Shown piece after piece: positions 1-10,608 of a stretch of 64,000 nt of DNA. Where the stretch lies: assembly GCA_963377175.1 (NCBI GenBank), contig CAUJNA010003241.1, positions 489,001 to 553,000 of the forward strand, read 5' to 3'. The translations under genes were made by a program, and so were the position numbers. The notes below the pieces were generated by a model. The model was not told the DNA's origin and did not search any database. It saw only the letters and a program-made list of their open reading frames with translations. Numbering within the stretch: position 1 is the stretch's first letter; the number at the start of each line of letters is the position of its first letter. Source of the stretch: Effrenium voratum (taxonomy: Eukaryota > Sar > Dinophyceae > Suessiales > Symbiodiniaceae).

Positions 1-318
1 TGATGGCATGACAGCTGTGCAAAGCAGGTCAGACATGAGCCACTCAGAACGCCCATTACAACATGCCCTACAGCAAGCCGTTCGAGAAAATTGTTCTAAG
101 CTATGAGCCCTGCAAGGGTGGTCCTGCTGGCCAGCTAGCCTGTTGGCCTGCTTCAGCTTCTTGCCCTTCTATTGCACGGCTGCACAAGTCTGCAAGACAA
201 GGACACTTCATGTCACAATTGCCAATTGAAGACTTGGTCTACGTTGCATTGCGTGGCCAGTCACTGAATCTGTAGTAAGCCATTCCTCTTGATGTTGTGT
301 GTTTGCAAAAAGCCTCTT

Positions 319-331
319 AGCCAAAATGGCT
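319..331 (-). other. Possible spliced-leader core relic
   Basis: On the minus strand this reads AGCCATTTTGGCT, identical to the 13-base core of the dinoflagellate spliced leader as I remember it. The flanking bases match only partly: AAG follows where CAAG is expected, and the upstream CCGT is absent. Retroposed mRNAs can carry such relics into the genome. The core is nearly self-complementary, so chance or hairpin constraint is also possible. Confidence 0.2.
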
Positions 332-553
332 GACAAGATGCAATGCTTAAGAACTTCAGCCAACTGCAAGATCACAAAGACAGCCTCACCATCAACACGG
401 GGCTCCTGAGGCTAGATACGGCCAGGAGAAAACATGCTAAACAGGTGTGAGAGGGACAGGAGTGGTGAATCATTTCAGGGTTCAGGCTGACTGCCCAACA
501 CACCAAAAAGGGTGTGGACAGGAGGTGACATGATAGTGTTCAAAGACATACAC

Positions 554-622
554 AATGCCCAAAAAGTCAACACCATTGTTTTGAGCAATGCGTCCCCCAA
601 AATGCTCTTTGGCACACTTGGC
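554..622 (-). CDS. Exon candidate, unknown protein
   Basis: Read on the minus strand, a TACCCAAG acceptor is followed by a 69-base open stretch (23 codons, phase 0 at both ends, AKCAKEHFGGRIAQ...) and then a GTGTAT donor. The composition is protein-like with no low complexity. It lies downstream of other minus-strand exon candidates and could be part of the same gene. I do not recognise the family. Confidence 0.4.
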
Positions 623-987
623 CTTGGGTATCCACATGGGCAGGCGTGAGGTGATTTTCAGGGTCAAACGTCTGAGAGAGATGGCCAGCCTGAAATTTTG
701 GACTAGAATTCCTGCTGCTGGTGCCCCTGACTTGCATTATCATGATGGCAATTTCCAAACATGGGCCAGGCTCTGACCAAGATCTGTGCGCCCCTTCCAA
801 CTGGCAGCAGGGCATTGTTTCATGGGTAGGCAGTCGGCATTCCACCTGCAAGCCTGCCTAAAGTGAGGCAGCCAACCATCATCATCCCTGAAAAGGAGAA
901 TGCCATGCCACAAGGTTCAGTCAGTATACCCAATGGAGCCCAGGAGGGGGCAAGCTAGCTTTGGGAAGGGCAGGCGGATGTTACTAC

Positions 988-1184
988 GTATTGGTTTTGG
1001 GATATTATTTGAGATGAAGGCCAAGGCAAGGGACCCATGCCTTGGATGCCCTGATTGCAGGTTATGTGTGGCCATTCCAGCCTTGACTAGTGTAAGGCAA
1101 TGAATGATGTGATGGAGGGCAGGGGCTTCAGCAGCAAATTCAGCTTTGATGTTGGAATGAAGGCGCCAAGCAACCAACGATTTC
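988..1184 (-). CDS. Exon candidate, unknown protein
   Basis: The acceptor is strong on the minus strand (CTTATTACTTTCAG then G). About 197 bases stay open, with a mixed helical composition (KSLVAWRLHSNIKAEFAAEA...), to a GTAGTA donor. The open frame continues past the donor to about base 917, so the 3' boundary is uncertain. No domain is recognised. Confidence 0.45.
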
Positions 1185-1571
1185 CTGAAAGTAATAAGAA
1201 TGCATGAGTGAACCAAGACACACCCAGATTCCAAAACGCATTGGGTTGTCTACATATTCCTTGCTCAACTCTCCTCCATGCAGGCAGCTTTTCCAGTCAC
1301 GCACACTGGCACCTGCTGTCTGGCCTGGGCGGGAGGTGAGGCACACTGCGCAACACAACAAAAATGGCTGCAAAGATGGGCCAAATTGGCATTTGTCCAC
1401 AACACCAGCTCAAGGGTTCCCAATGTCTTAAAGACAAAATCTCAGTTGGGGATGACTTGAACAGCCAACCAGCCACACATACCCTCATGGACTACCTGCC
1501 TGTCAATAAAAGCAAAGTGACAGCTGAAGCGGATGTCCAGGCCCCCGGCTTGTGTTGTGTTTTTGCCTGAC

Positions 1572-1664
1572 CAAGGGCAAGCAGCACCAGCCCAAAACTG
1601 TCAACTGTCTCAGCACGGAAGGAAGAAACGCATCCCATTGGCAAGCGTTCTTTTGTCTTCATCG
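1572..1664 (-). CDS. Exon candidate, unknown protein
   Basis: On the minus strand the acceptor is GCTGTTGCACTCAG. A 93-base open segment (MKTKERLPMGCVSSFRAETV...) follows and ends at a GTCAGG donor. The amino-acid mix is balanced and the frame has no stop. The product is not recognised. Confidence 0.4.
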
Positions 1665-1889
1665 CTGAGTGCAACAGCATGAGTGCCAAGGGCGGCAATC
1701 TTTCTACCACGCTCGAGGGGACAGCTGTGAGACAATGTGCGCACTAGTTGACCTCCTCAAGCAATTCCAACCCCACTGGCATGGAAAGTGTGGGGCGCCT
1801 GCAGGCCAGGCAGGACCTATTCCAAGTCAGTAACTCATGCGCAGGAAGTTTCAAAAAAGGTTCAAGGCTAGAATGAGTGGGCAAGATAG

Positions 1890-1970
1890 ACGGGCCTGCT
1901 GGCCTGCAGGCCTGAACATAGGCTTGCCAGAAATTCATGATAGGCAGGCCTGCTTGTCTACAGGCTTGAT
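1890..1970. repeat. GGCCTG/TGCAGGC-rich repeat cluster
   Basis: Imperfect direct and inverted copies of GCCTGCAGGCCTG and AGGCCTGCTTGTC-like words occur here. The same words recur near 3995-4085, 5950-5985 and 8450-8590. They are common in the first 11 kb and rare after 14 kb. Confidence 0.6.
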
Positions 1971-2870
1971 GCCAGAAAAAGACCCCTAGGCTGTCCGCCT
2001 CACCATCTGCCACAGCTCATCTGGGACCATGTTGGTGCGCATCTGCAAGGACAGGTGTGCAACTTGGAAAACACAACAGCAGCAATAAACTATTAATGAT
2101 GATGGCCCTGCCTTGATCATGCTCATCTTAGGCCTGCGCCAGGACCGACTCGAGGGATCATGTGACCTGAGGACGCGCTTGCTTCCATGACAATTGGCTT
2201 GTGAGACTTGGTTGGGCCCCAGACTGCCACGCGTTCTGTGCTGCCAATCTTCTGGCACATGCACACGCGTTCCAGACTCCACTGCTTCACCTGCCTCGGC
2301 AAGCCACAAACTCAAATGGCACCAAAGCAGGGCAGGGCAGGGCAATGCAAGCAAATGAGGCATTGGCATCCAGGATTCCTGGACATTGTCAATCTGCGTC
2401 ATGCACCAATTGGGAGGCAGCTCATCTCGCTCAGCTCTCAGAGGCTTGAAAACAGCCTTAGGTGCAGCAAAGACATGGCTAGATACTCTAGGGGTAAGGC
2501 TCTCTGGTCAAGGAGTGGCATCAGTGCCAGGGACATAGGTTCGGTTGTCCCCCCGCTGTGCAAAGGTGCCATCAGCCTGCTCCCTTAGCTCAGACAAATG
2601 TTCACACCTGCCAAACATGCCTTTGCCTCAGCAAGGTCAGGCAAGAACTGAAAAATGCCATGCACTTGGAACAGAACACTGAACACCATGGATGGCAACT
2701 GTTCCCTCAATGACCAACAAGATGTTGGGTCTGTGAGCCAGGGCCAAATCCTCACAGCCAAATGGAACTATAACTTGATGTTGAAGAATGTGCCTACACT
2801 TCATGTGACCAACTTGTCACCTGATACTGCCAAGTTACTGGAGCACCTTCCAGAAGTGCACATGGTGCAC

Positions 2871-2973
2871 CCCCCCAGGCTCTCTGGGGACCGGTAGAAG
2901 CACCAGCAGAACTGACCCTTCTCATGCGACCACCAGCTGTACAGCTCATTGTTCGCGAAAAGGTCTGCAGGCC
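2871..2973 (-). CDS. Exon candidate, unknown protein
   Basis: The minus-strand acceptor TTTCCTGACTCCAG is strong. The 103-base exon reads GPADLFANNELYSWWSHEKG... and is rich in aromatic residues and cysteine (FCWCFYRSPES). The donor is GTGCAC. A contiguous open frame extends on both sides of the exon. No family is recognised. Confidence 0.45.
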
Positions 2974-3053
2974 CTGGAGTCAGGAAATCAGCTGTGGCTA
3001 GGCTCAGCACTACAACACAATACTCACTTGTCACCTGCTTGCTGACTAGGCAC

Positions 3054-3382
3054 GGAATGCATGCCTGCGAGCCTGCAAAACAACGGCCTCCGATCCCAGC
3101 ATGTCTTCCTGCTGGAACTCAATCGCCCAGCCATATGGGGACTGGTACTTGTCCCAATGCGGCCCGAAGTGCCGGGCAAGGAATGCCCCCACCGTCGCCT
3201 TGCGTGCCCCAAGGCAACAAGACCCCCGAACACAAATGTCCAAATGTGTCCAAGAGGCGGGGCTTGGGTCCGGCTGCTCAACAAGGCCCTTGTCAGGCTG
3301 GTAGATGCCCAGCTTGATCAGGGCATCCCTCAATACCAGCATAAAGTCGCCGACCTTTGCTGCTTGTTCAAAGGGAGCCAAG
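3054..3382 (-). CDS. Exon candidate (largest in this part), unknown protein
   Basis: The acceptor TCTTTTGTTGTGTCCAG is excellent on the minus strand. About 329 bases stay open (LAPFEQAAKVGDFMLVLRDA... through HFGPHWDKYQSPYGWAIEFQ) to a GTGCCT donor. A balanced, globular-looking composition over 109 codons makes this one of the better coding calls in the first 11 kb. An internal GTCTTG could be an alternative donor. I cannot assign a function. Confidence 0.55.
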
Positions 3383-3994
3383 CTGGACACAACAAAAGAT
3401 TTCACCCATAATGCCCAGGCACATGCTTGGCAAGCTGGAAGTTGACATCCGAAGGATACAGGTATCCGAGGCTACACTCACTGAAGCCATTGGAGCCATG
3501 GAGGGACCAGTGCCACAGCATGGCTGGCGTGCATGCGCACATGCCACTGGGCAGGTCCTTACTTTGGCAGCTTGGCCAGCAAAATGGTCCTGTTGTTGGG
3601 CTCCCCTTGCTCAGTGGACGGTCTTCTCATTCAAGACTTCAAACTTATTGTGCAAAGAAGGACTTGAAGTTGAAGACCAACGATTCGCACACAGGGTGAA
3701 GGTGAGATTCCCCACTTGAGAAGGGTGGCGTGGCCAACTATCTAGGACTCTTTTGGCAACTGCAACTGCATCTGAGCATTGTGGTGGTCTTGTTGCAAAA
3801 GTGTTTGCCAGCCTCACCTGAAAAACTTAAAAGGTGCAACATGATGTTAGAGTGCAAGCAGGCCATTGACAGCCATGCTCTCAAGGTCTGCAAATGGCTA
3901 GGATCAGCCAGCCATTCAATCAAGCCTGAGGTCACAGCATAGTTTTGGCTTGGCTACAAGAACTAGCAGGAACATGCAAGCCAGCAGGGGTAAG

Positions 3995-4085
3995 CAGATG
4001 CCGCCTGGCCTGCATGCCTTCCCCGGTCTGCATGCCTGCACTGGCCTGCATGCCTGCCCCGGTCTGCATGCCTTGCTGCATGATT
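3995..4085. repeat. Degenerate CTGCATGCCTG tandem repeat
   Basis: Four to five imperfect units of about 20 bases with the core GGTCTGCATGCCTGC follow each other. This produces artefact open frames on both strands with M-Q-A-G/C-M-P repeats, and I do not call those as genes. Confidence 0.75.
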
Positions 4086-4220
4086 GCAAGCTTGGGCAGC
4101 ACATTCAAGGCAGCCAAGCCTCAGTTGTCACCAATGTCAAGGCTGTGGCTCATTTTTGATTGAAAAGAGGCCCTGAGCATTGCACAGTGCAGCCTTGTGA
4201 CTCCTGGTGACTGCGTCAAC

Positions 4221-4442
4221 CATTGCAGGCTGGTAGGTGAGGCCAGTGAATCTCTGCTCCAGGCTGCCCTCTGTCAGCCAAAAATATTGGCGCCTTGGAT
4301 CAGACCTTGGCACGTTGGGGATGGGCATCTGCTTCCTCAAGAAGTACTGCACATCGTCCCAGCTGTGAGGGACGCTGTGGCTGGACACAGGCTGATGTTG
4401 CAGCAGCCAGTGCCTGATCTGCATCAGGTCCAGCAGGCCTGC
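4221..4442 (-). CDS. Exon candidate, unknown protein
   Basis: On the minus strand a GCACTGCTTCTGAG acceptor precedes 222 open bases (74 codons, phase 0 at both ends), ending at a GTTGAC donor. The sequence (AGLLDLMQIRHWLLQHQPVS... WDDVQYFLRKQMPIPNV... QYFWLTEGSLEQRF) looks like a folded domain, but I do not recognise it. The frame is part of a longer open stretch at 4137-4961 whose remainder looks non-coding. Confidence 0.5.
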
Positions 4443-5013
4443 CTCAGAAGCAGTGCACTGAAGTGCAGTGTTGGTTGGGGTGGGTTTGTTGCCTGTGCCT
4501 GGGGGCCGGTAATAAGTCTTAGCCAAGGAACTGGCCTGCAGGCCTGCCTCCCCTCTGTGGCGTAACTCAATCACCATTTTGGAAATGCCACACTGCAGGT
4601 TGAATGTGCTCCATTCCGTGCTCAGCAGGGTTGTTGCCTGCAGTGCTGGAAGACACACCAAAACAAAGTGGGAAGAACTAAGAGTTTGTGGCCAAGTAAA
4701 TCTAAGGGTCCTGCCACACTGGCCTGGCCCACTTCTTGCTCCCCATGGAAGACCTGCTTCTTGAGGGCCACAGTCAGCATCTGGTGCCCCTGCAGGGCCA
4801 GGTAGCCCTCCGCGCCGTCCCAGACCTTTCAGCTGAAAAACCCAAAGCCTGCTTACATGGACCCCCACAGTGGTGAAGCAGTCTTGCGCAACAAATTGAG
4901 CAGCTGACAGGCGTTGGGCCTTTGGCAGCATCTGTTTGGGCTTGTCCCGGAATGCCCACAATGCTCCTCAAGAAGTGTGGGTGGGCAGGGCCACAATCGG
5001 AAGCCATCAACTT

Positions 5014-5194
5014 ATTCACAGCACCACACAGTGAGGCCAAGATGCACAAAGTATGGTGCTGCATCACCAGTGGAGGTTGCAAACTTGACCCTGTACTCCA
5101 CAGTCAAATCAGTCAGCACCGCTGCCATGGCAAAGAGCCTACTTGCCTGCTTGCCTACTATCCTGATGCCAATCGCCTGCTGGCCAGAAAGGTT
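5014..5194 (-). CDS. Exon candidate, unknown protein
   Basis: The minus-strand acceptor is GTGAGTTTGTTGCAG. The open frame reads NLSGQQAIGIRIVGKQASRL... LTDLTVEYRVKFATSTGD. Possible donors are GTCAAG (ending at 5090, giving 105 bases in phase) or GTGCTG nearer 5030. The residue mix is typical of a globular domain. Which donor is used cannot be decided here. Confidence 0.45.
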
Positions 5195-6518
5195 CTGCAA
5201 CAAACTCACAGTCAGCGCCATGGGCAGGGGGTCCCAACCAGTCAGTCAGTCAACATGTTGTGACATGTGGCCAATGCAACAGAATCAGTGTGTCAAAGGG
5301 CATGCCCAACTCCAACATACATGAGCACGAATGCAAATTCCACACAATGCTGAGGTTTGTTGGGCCAAAGTGACACGATTGCCAAAAAGGAAAAGCAGCA
5401 CTTTTGCAATCACCCAACGCATCCAACAGACTGGGAAACAGTCTGGACCCTGGTAGGTTTCCATTGCAGCCAGGCCTGCTGGTCCTTGGCATTGCCAGGA
5501 AAGGCAGGTCATGGCCTGTGCGCGGGCACAGGTTCAGGAAAAGAATGAGTGTGTAGCAAGCAGGATGACGTTCATTGGTGATGTTTTGGCGGCCCCATCT
5601 TGTGGCTACAGAACAATCAGGTCAGCCTTTCATGTCCGCCATGCAAGCACTTCAAACATGACATGTAGTGTCCTACTGGCTGCCCACCCTGCAAGTGCTT
5701 CAAAAGTGCTTCAAGCATGTAGTGTCCTACTGGCTGCAAGCAATGCTAGCCACAAACCATCACCATTAAAGCTCTTACCCCAGCTGGGCACCTGGCTTTT
5801 CCTCTGGCAATGTCAGGCCTTGGCAAAGCACACAAGGATGGCAAGCTAATTGTCAATCACCAAGCTGATTGTGTGCCAAACGGTGATTTGCACTGTCAGC
5901 CTTTTCTTCTGCAGGCAGCGCAGGACTGCAACTCTAGATTGAAAATCTGCAGGCCTGCAGCTTGCAGGCCTGTAGACCTGTACAGCAGCAGCCTTCAGGC
6001 AAATGGCATCAGTTGCCGTCTCATGATTTGACCTGAGTGGGAAACACTAAGTATTAGCTTTTTGCTAGGTAGTTGTGAACATGTATGTCCCTTCTAAATG
6101 ATTGATTGCGCAAGACTGCAGACCTGCGCCCTGCATGCAGGTGAGTTTGCAATGGGCAGTTGGGCTGACCCACTGACCCTTTTTGAACTAGGGACCTTGG
6201 GGCTTTCAGCAAAAGGCCTGAAGGCTTCACACCTAATCCTGGCAAGTTCTGGCACAGAACCAAGACAGAGTCAGCTTCCCACGGGGAGGGAAAGTCACAA
6301 TTATTTTGCAGTTTCCTTTTGTCTTCCCATGCACCAAACTTCCTTGCAGACAAAAGGCGACGGGTGTCCTGCAGAAGGCCATCCAGGAAGTCGCTCAACC
6401 TCAGGAAGCACACATTGCTCTTGGGCAGTTGGGTAGCTGTCATTTGGGTGTTTGCTGCGCACAAACCATAGCAAGCAACATGCTTGAAGAGCCAGGCCAA
6501 AGACATCCTCTCACTTAC

Positions 6519-6684
6519 GATTTAGCCAGGCAACTGCATATTCTCAATGCTGCTGATGTCCACTTGCGGCCGGCACACAGAGAGGTCGACAACCTTGACA
6601 ACTCTCTTGCCTGCCACAAACCTGCCTTGCAAGTGCAACCTAGCCACAGCATCTTGAAAGGAGATGTCATGCAAGACCATCTTC
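6519..6684 (-). CDS. Exon candidate, unknown protein
   Basis: The acceptor GCCCCCAAGCGCCTCAG is strong and a consensus GTAAGT donor lies at the other end (minus strand). The best frame reads KMVLHDISFQDAVARLHLQG... KRVVKVVDLSVC and reaches a TAA six bases before the donor. The exon may therefore be read in another frame or hold the C-terminus. The beta-rich composition is convincing but unassigned. Confidence 0.45.
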
Positions 6685-7169
6685 CTGAGGCGCTTGGGGG
6701 CACAAGGCAGAGGGCTGAGGCAAGTCAAGCCTTGCACAGGCAGAGAATGTGCATCAAAGAGTCATCCATGCTGCCACCACAGGAGACCGCACCCTGCCCT
6801 GGTTGCAGGCCACCACAAGAAGCTGGCCATCCTTCAGGTGCTTCATGCCCCATTCAGCCGTCTTCCTCCACCTTAAGGGCAACAGGGCAGCAAGACACAA
6901 CGCGCACATCTAGGCTGAAGTTTTGATGGGCAACCTTTCAAAAGTCCAGCAACCACAAGTTCATCAAGACTCGAACTTCAATCTTGGCTGGCTTGCTGAG
7001 TATTTTTCCGTGCACTATGCATGACCAGCCAGATCAGTATTCTTTCCCTGGCCACAAAATGTTTCAGACTCTTAACCCATTGACAAGCAGACCCAGGCCC
7101 GACGAACGCAATTTCAAAATAAACGGCCCAGGGGGTAGTCGAACCCCCAATGATTACCATGTCCGACTT

Positions 7170-7278
7170 CAGACTCTGACGATATCTTCCATACGGGCAG
7201 AGGCGGCCATGGTCTCATGCAAGCCCCAGAACACATTTGATGGCCTAGGCATAAAGATTATTTTAGGGGCACCCATGC
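7170..7278 (-). CDS. Exon candidate ending at a stop, unknown protein
   Basis: After the minus-strand acceptor TTTGGCTTTCCAAG the frame reads GMGAPKIIFMPRPSNVFWGL... MEDIVRV and then TGA. The acceptor lies inside a hairpin (7273-7299) that is repeated in front of the candidate exon at 10158-10282. It could be a C-terminal exon or a repeat-associated pseudo-exon. Confidence 0.35.
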
Positions 7279-7299
7279 CTTGGAAAGCCAAAGGCATGG
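7273..7299. repeat. Perfect 9-bp-stem hairpin, copy 1
   Basis: CCATGCCTT and AAGGCATGG are exact reverse complements around a 9-base spacer. The sequence closely matches the hairpin at 10277-10302. Confidence 0.85.
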
Positions 7300-7772
7300 A
7301 CCAAGATTCTAAAATATTGGGCCCAAAGCCACAAGTCCCTGTACTGAATGCCAGAAGCATGGGGGAAGACCTTATGGCCTTCTGAATTCTGACTTTCCAA
7401 TCTGTTGAAGGGCTTTGAATAGGCTTCAAAGGGTGTTTTGGGGCCAAGGTGAACCATTGCAGGGAGCAAGTTTTGGACCCGGGTAGTCACATGGCCCAGT
7501 TGCCCAATGGGTGAGGCGTTGCCCACAGCCCCCCAGCTATTGCAATTGCAGCCAAGCTGGCTGGCTGGCTCGCCACTTCATCCAATTTGGATTGGCTGCC
7601 AAGAAGGGGATGTTGTACTTGGAAAGGTGGTCTGCCCACCACTGGCCATTCCTCTAGAGTCGCAATGACCAAGAGTGCACAACAAACAGCAACATAGCAC
7701 CTGGCTGGCTCTGCCAAACTGGCCCTGAACTGCCAACAGCAAAAGGACTGCAGCAGTTTGTGTCCACCTAAC

Positions 7773-7928
7773 CAAACAGCCAGGGAGCTCTTTCTTCTGG
7801 CAGTTGAGAATGGCCACCGGCACATTGTCAAAGTCGAAGTCTGGGAACATCTTGTCCGGGTCAAACTTATCCATGGGCCCCACATACACGCATTGTCCGC
7901 AATCTGTGAAGCCAGCGTCCTCAAGCTC
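7773..7928 (-). CDS. Exon candidate, acidic unknown protein
   Basis: The minus-strand acceptor GTCTGCTCCTGACCAG precedes 156 bases (52 codons, phase 0 at both ends) and a GTTAGG donor. The peptide (ELEDAGFTDCGQCVYVGPMD... DPDKMFPDFDFDNVPVAIL) is acidic, contains a CxxC pair and lacks low complexity. It is the most protein-like exon of the first 11 kb. No family is recognised. Confidence 0.55.
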
Positions 7929-8268
7929 CTGGTCAGGAGCAGACAAGGAGCATGGTTGGTGGTTGCGTGCGCCTGCCAGCCCAATGCAAGCTACAGTCAT
8001 GTTTAAGCTGGGGGCAAGTACTGTGTTCTGAGGCAAGCTCCTGTGGGATCTGCTGTGCCTCCTGTGGGATCTGCGTGCCTCCATCATCCCAGGACTCATC
8101 CTTCTCCTGCCAAAGCAAGCCAAGCTGATTCCTTGTCCCCATTACTGCATTCAGCAAGAAGTGTGCACCAGGGCTAGTGGTGGCCTATCCCAAACTTCAT
8201 GAAACAGAGCGGGCTTACCTTTATTTCTTTCAACTTGGCAGTTGGTTCGTTCCTACAAAGACAGTCAC

Positions 8269-8651
8269 TGAGTCATCCTCAGCTGCTGCCTGGGCCTCCT
8301 CCGGCGCTGCCTGGGCACATGCTCATCTGCCTTGTGCCTCTTGGCCACAGGCATACTCTTGGCAGCAGGTGCGGAAGGCCTCTTCTTGGAAGCAGGCTTG
8401 GTGGCCCTGGTGGCTGACAGTTTGCCACCAATGGGTGGAGGGCCAGTGGCTGGCTGACGCAGGCCAGAGGTGGCTTGCTGATGCAGGCCTGAAGGCTTGC
8501 TGGCCTGAGGCAAGCCTGAAGGCCTGCTGGCCTGATGCAGGCCTGGGGGCCTGCTGGCCTGAGGCCTGCTGGCCTGATGCAGCGAAGGCTTGCTGGCCCT
8601 CCAGGCCTGGCTCTCCACAGCCACCTGACTCTCCACAGCCACCTGACTCTC
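8269..8651 (-). CDS. Exon candidate, basic low-complexity protein with NLS-like tail
   Basis: One minus-strand frame stays open for about 380 bases. Its first half is built from repeated Gln-Ala-Ser-Arg-Pro-Ser-Gly-Leu-like units that reflect a 27-30-base GGCCTG DNA repeat (8450-8590). Its second half (ATKPASKKRPSAPAAKSM, then VAKRHKADEHVPRQRRRRPR) is strongly basic and resembles a nuclear or chromatin tail. A GTGACT donor follows at 8268. Two other frames are also open, so the frame choice is a judgement. Confidence 0.4.
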
Positions 8652-8805
8652 CACATGCTACAACACTGAATGACAAGTGACAAGCCACATGTGCCAATGC
8701 CAGGCCGTTGACTGAACAAGGGATAGCACATGCCCCACCATCAGTGGCTAAAAAGTAAGTGTGTCATTAAAATTCTGCCACACACACACACATACATGCA
8801 CACAC

Positions 8806-8884
8806 GCCTCGCCTCCTCAAACTGCTCCTCCGCAGGCGGCTCCTCATACTCCTCCCCATGCTCCTCTTCCAGATATTCCTCTGC
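8806..8884 (-). CDS. Exon candidate, acidic linker
   Basis: The minus-strand acceptor TGCCTTTCAAATGCAG precedes 79 bases coding a Glu-rich stretch (AEEYLEEEHGEEYEEPPAEE). A GTGTGT donor inside a short CA/TG tract follows. It is probably a disordered acidic linker in the same gene as the neighbouring minus-strand exons. Confidence 0.45.
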
Positions 8885-9103
8885 CTGCATTTGAAAGGCA
8901 CCAAAAAGCAAGCACCTGAGACATGCCAAAGCCTCTTGCTGCTCCTGCAATGCTAAGGCTCCAGTCCAGGAATTCCAGGCCTTTTGATGCTCCTTCCAAG
9001 AAGCACCCAAGAAACACCATCAAAGCTGTCAGCCAGTCTCAGTGTTTAACAGACAATGAATGATTGCTTACTTCTTCTCCCCAACACAAGATGACAAGGA
9101 ACC

Positions 9104-9104
9104 A

Positions 9105-9167
<63 letters not shown>

Positions 9168-9182
9168 AGTGATGATGATTAG

Positions 9183-9225
<43 letters not shown>

Positions 9226-9229
9226 AGTT

Positions 9230-9287
<58 letters not shown>

Positions 9288-9315
9288 CGGTGGTGGGGGT
9301 GATGATGATGATGAT
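9104..9315. repeat. (GAT)n microsatellite, about 210 bp
   Basis: GAT/ATC triplets run for roughly 70 units with a few single-base interruptions (AGT, GTT) that split the array into three blocks. The open frames here (poly-Asp on plus, poly-His on minus) are products of the repeat. Confidence 0.98.
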
Positions 9316-9623
9316 CTACTGAATCCCGTTCCTTTGCCTGTTGAGGCCGGGCAGGAGGTTGATGACCCATCAATGCCTTCTCCTTAGCCAAGCAGGACAA
9401 GGCTTCAGAATTGTGCCCTCAGCAAAGAAGTTCCTAGATAGGCAAATGCCAGCAGCTGAGAAAAGCACCAGCCGGTTCCTGGCTGCTCGCACTTGATCCT
9501 CAGTTAGCCCCCACACACGCGCATTCTCTCTTTGGCACACGCACATTTATGACTGTCATGTTCTTGCCAATTTAGTCTGGCGTCTCTGGCAAGCTGGCAG
9601 GGTGGCTTCCTTCTTGTGCCAAC

Positions 9624-9807
9624 CTCATTCTGGTTCTGAATGATGTAGAGGTTGTTCACATACATGGCTGAAAAGCTGCCACAGCCAACAGCCCTTGAGC
9701 CTACACCTGCTGCATCACAGAGATCAAGCAACTTGCTTGCAGCAGCCCTGAACCACAACTGCAACCACATCTTGCTGGCAAATCCAAGAAAATCAAGAGG
9801 CATCAGG
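9624..9807 (-). CDS. Exon candidate, unknown protein
   Basis: The minus-strand acceptor GCACTTCTCTTACAG is excellent. The 184-base open segment includes MPLDFLGFASKMWLQLWFRA and AMYVNNLYIIQNQNE and ends at a GTTGGC donor. The first part is hydrophobic and aromatic, the second polar. No known domain is identified. Confidence 0.5.
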
Positions 9808-10157
9808 CTGTAAGAGAAGTGCAAGATTGCATGGGGGAGCTAACGATACAGAGCTTGCCAAAGGATGACGGCATTCACAATGGCACATGAGTTTTGATGA
9901 AAAGATAGCCCCTTACTGTTACCAGCAATTGTTCCTTGTCAAGACATATAGAACCCCCTGCAATAACATACACCCAAAATCAAGGCGCTTGGAATGCAAG
10001 GCGCTGTCGGCTGGCTTGTCTGGGCCCAAGGCAGGTTGGATGTCCTGGCACACCTCCAAGGGCAGCAGGCCTCAGCCAGAAAGCGGCCAGGGTGAGAGGC
10101 AGTGAGTCAGGGTTCCCTGCACCAAGCCCGTTTGGGTAGCAACTTACAGTTACATCA

Positions 10158-10282
10158 ACTCAGGATTAGCTCACAAAGCATGTTCAGTGCACTGAGGATG
10201 GTCTGAGGCACCAACAGGCAAGCAACCTGAGCATGGCTGATGGAACCCCTCATGAAGAGGCTAGGGTGGGTTGCAGCCATGC
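10158..10282 (-). CDS. Exon candidate ending at a stop, unknown protein
   Basis: The minus-strand acceptor CTTGGCTTTCCAAG is the same as at 7279 and again lies in a hairpin. The frame (GMAATHPSLFMRGSISHAQV... LSALNMLCELILS) stops at TGA. The shared 3' splice region suggests a duplicated intron end or a repeat. Confidence 0.35.
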
Positions 10283-10302
10283 CTTGGAAAGCCAAGGCAT
10301 GG
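10277..10302. repeat. Perfect 11-bp-stem hairpin, copy 2
   Basis: CCATGCCTTGG, loop AAAG, then CCAAGGCATGG: a perfect 11-base-pair stem with a four-base loop. It is homologous to 7273-7299. Confidence 0.9.
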
Positions 10303-10521
10303 AGGGGCAAGGGTAAAGGATAGCTTGGTAGGTCAGGGGAGCTCAAGCTTCTGATTGCAGAAGCACTAGGCCAAACAGCATTTTGTTGTTGACATCAACG
10401 CTCCATTGGAATATGTTTTTGCAGCCATTTCACAATGACAGATTGTTTATGGACCAGCCCATGGGTACTGTCAGAATTTGAGCCTTGGCTGGGTGGCAGA
10501 AAAGCAGGTCAGACATCTCAC

Positions 10522-10608
10522 CTGTGGGCTTGAACGTTTTCTTGTTGGAAACAGCTGCCATCAACCACACACACACAGAGTGTTCCCTGATTATCCACTG
10601 GGTTGTCC
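10522..10608 (-). CDS. Exon candidate, unknown protein
   Basis: A CCAAAGATGCAG acceptor and a strong GTGAGA donor (minus strand) bound 87 bases reading TTQWIIREHSVCVWLMAAVS, then NKKTFKPT. It is compact and protein-like. It may be an upstream exon of the minus-strand gene or genes in this part. Confidence 0.45.

Noticed and set aside
4137..4961. A 274-codon minus-strand open frame as one gene.
   Set aside because: Only 4221-4442 looks coding and it has its own splice signals. The rest is Gly/Pro/Arg-rich and resembles translated repeat.
7125..7165. A minus-strand tRNA-like T arm (GGGGGTTCGACTACCCCC).
   Set aside because: The loop has an extra base, and no matching acceptor, D or anticodon arms could be found. 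Probably chance or a very old relic.
9104..9315. A poly-aspartate or poly-histidine protein.
   Set aside because: It is a pure GAT microsatellite without splice signals or flanking coding sequence.
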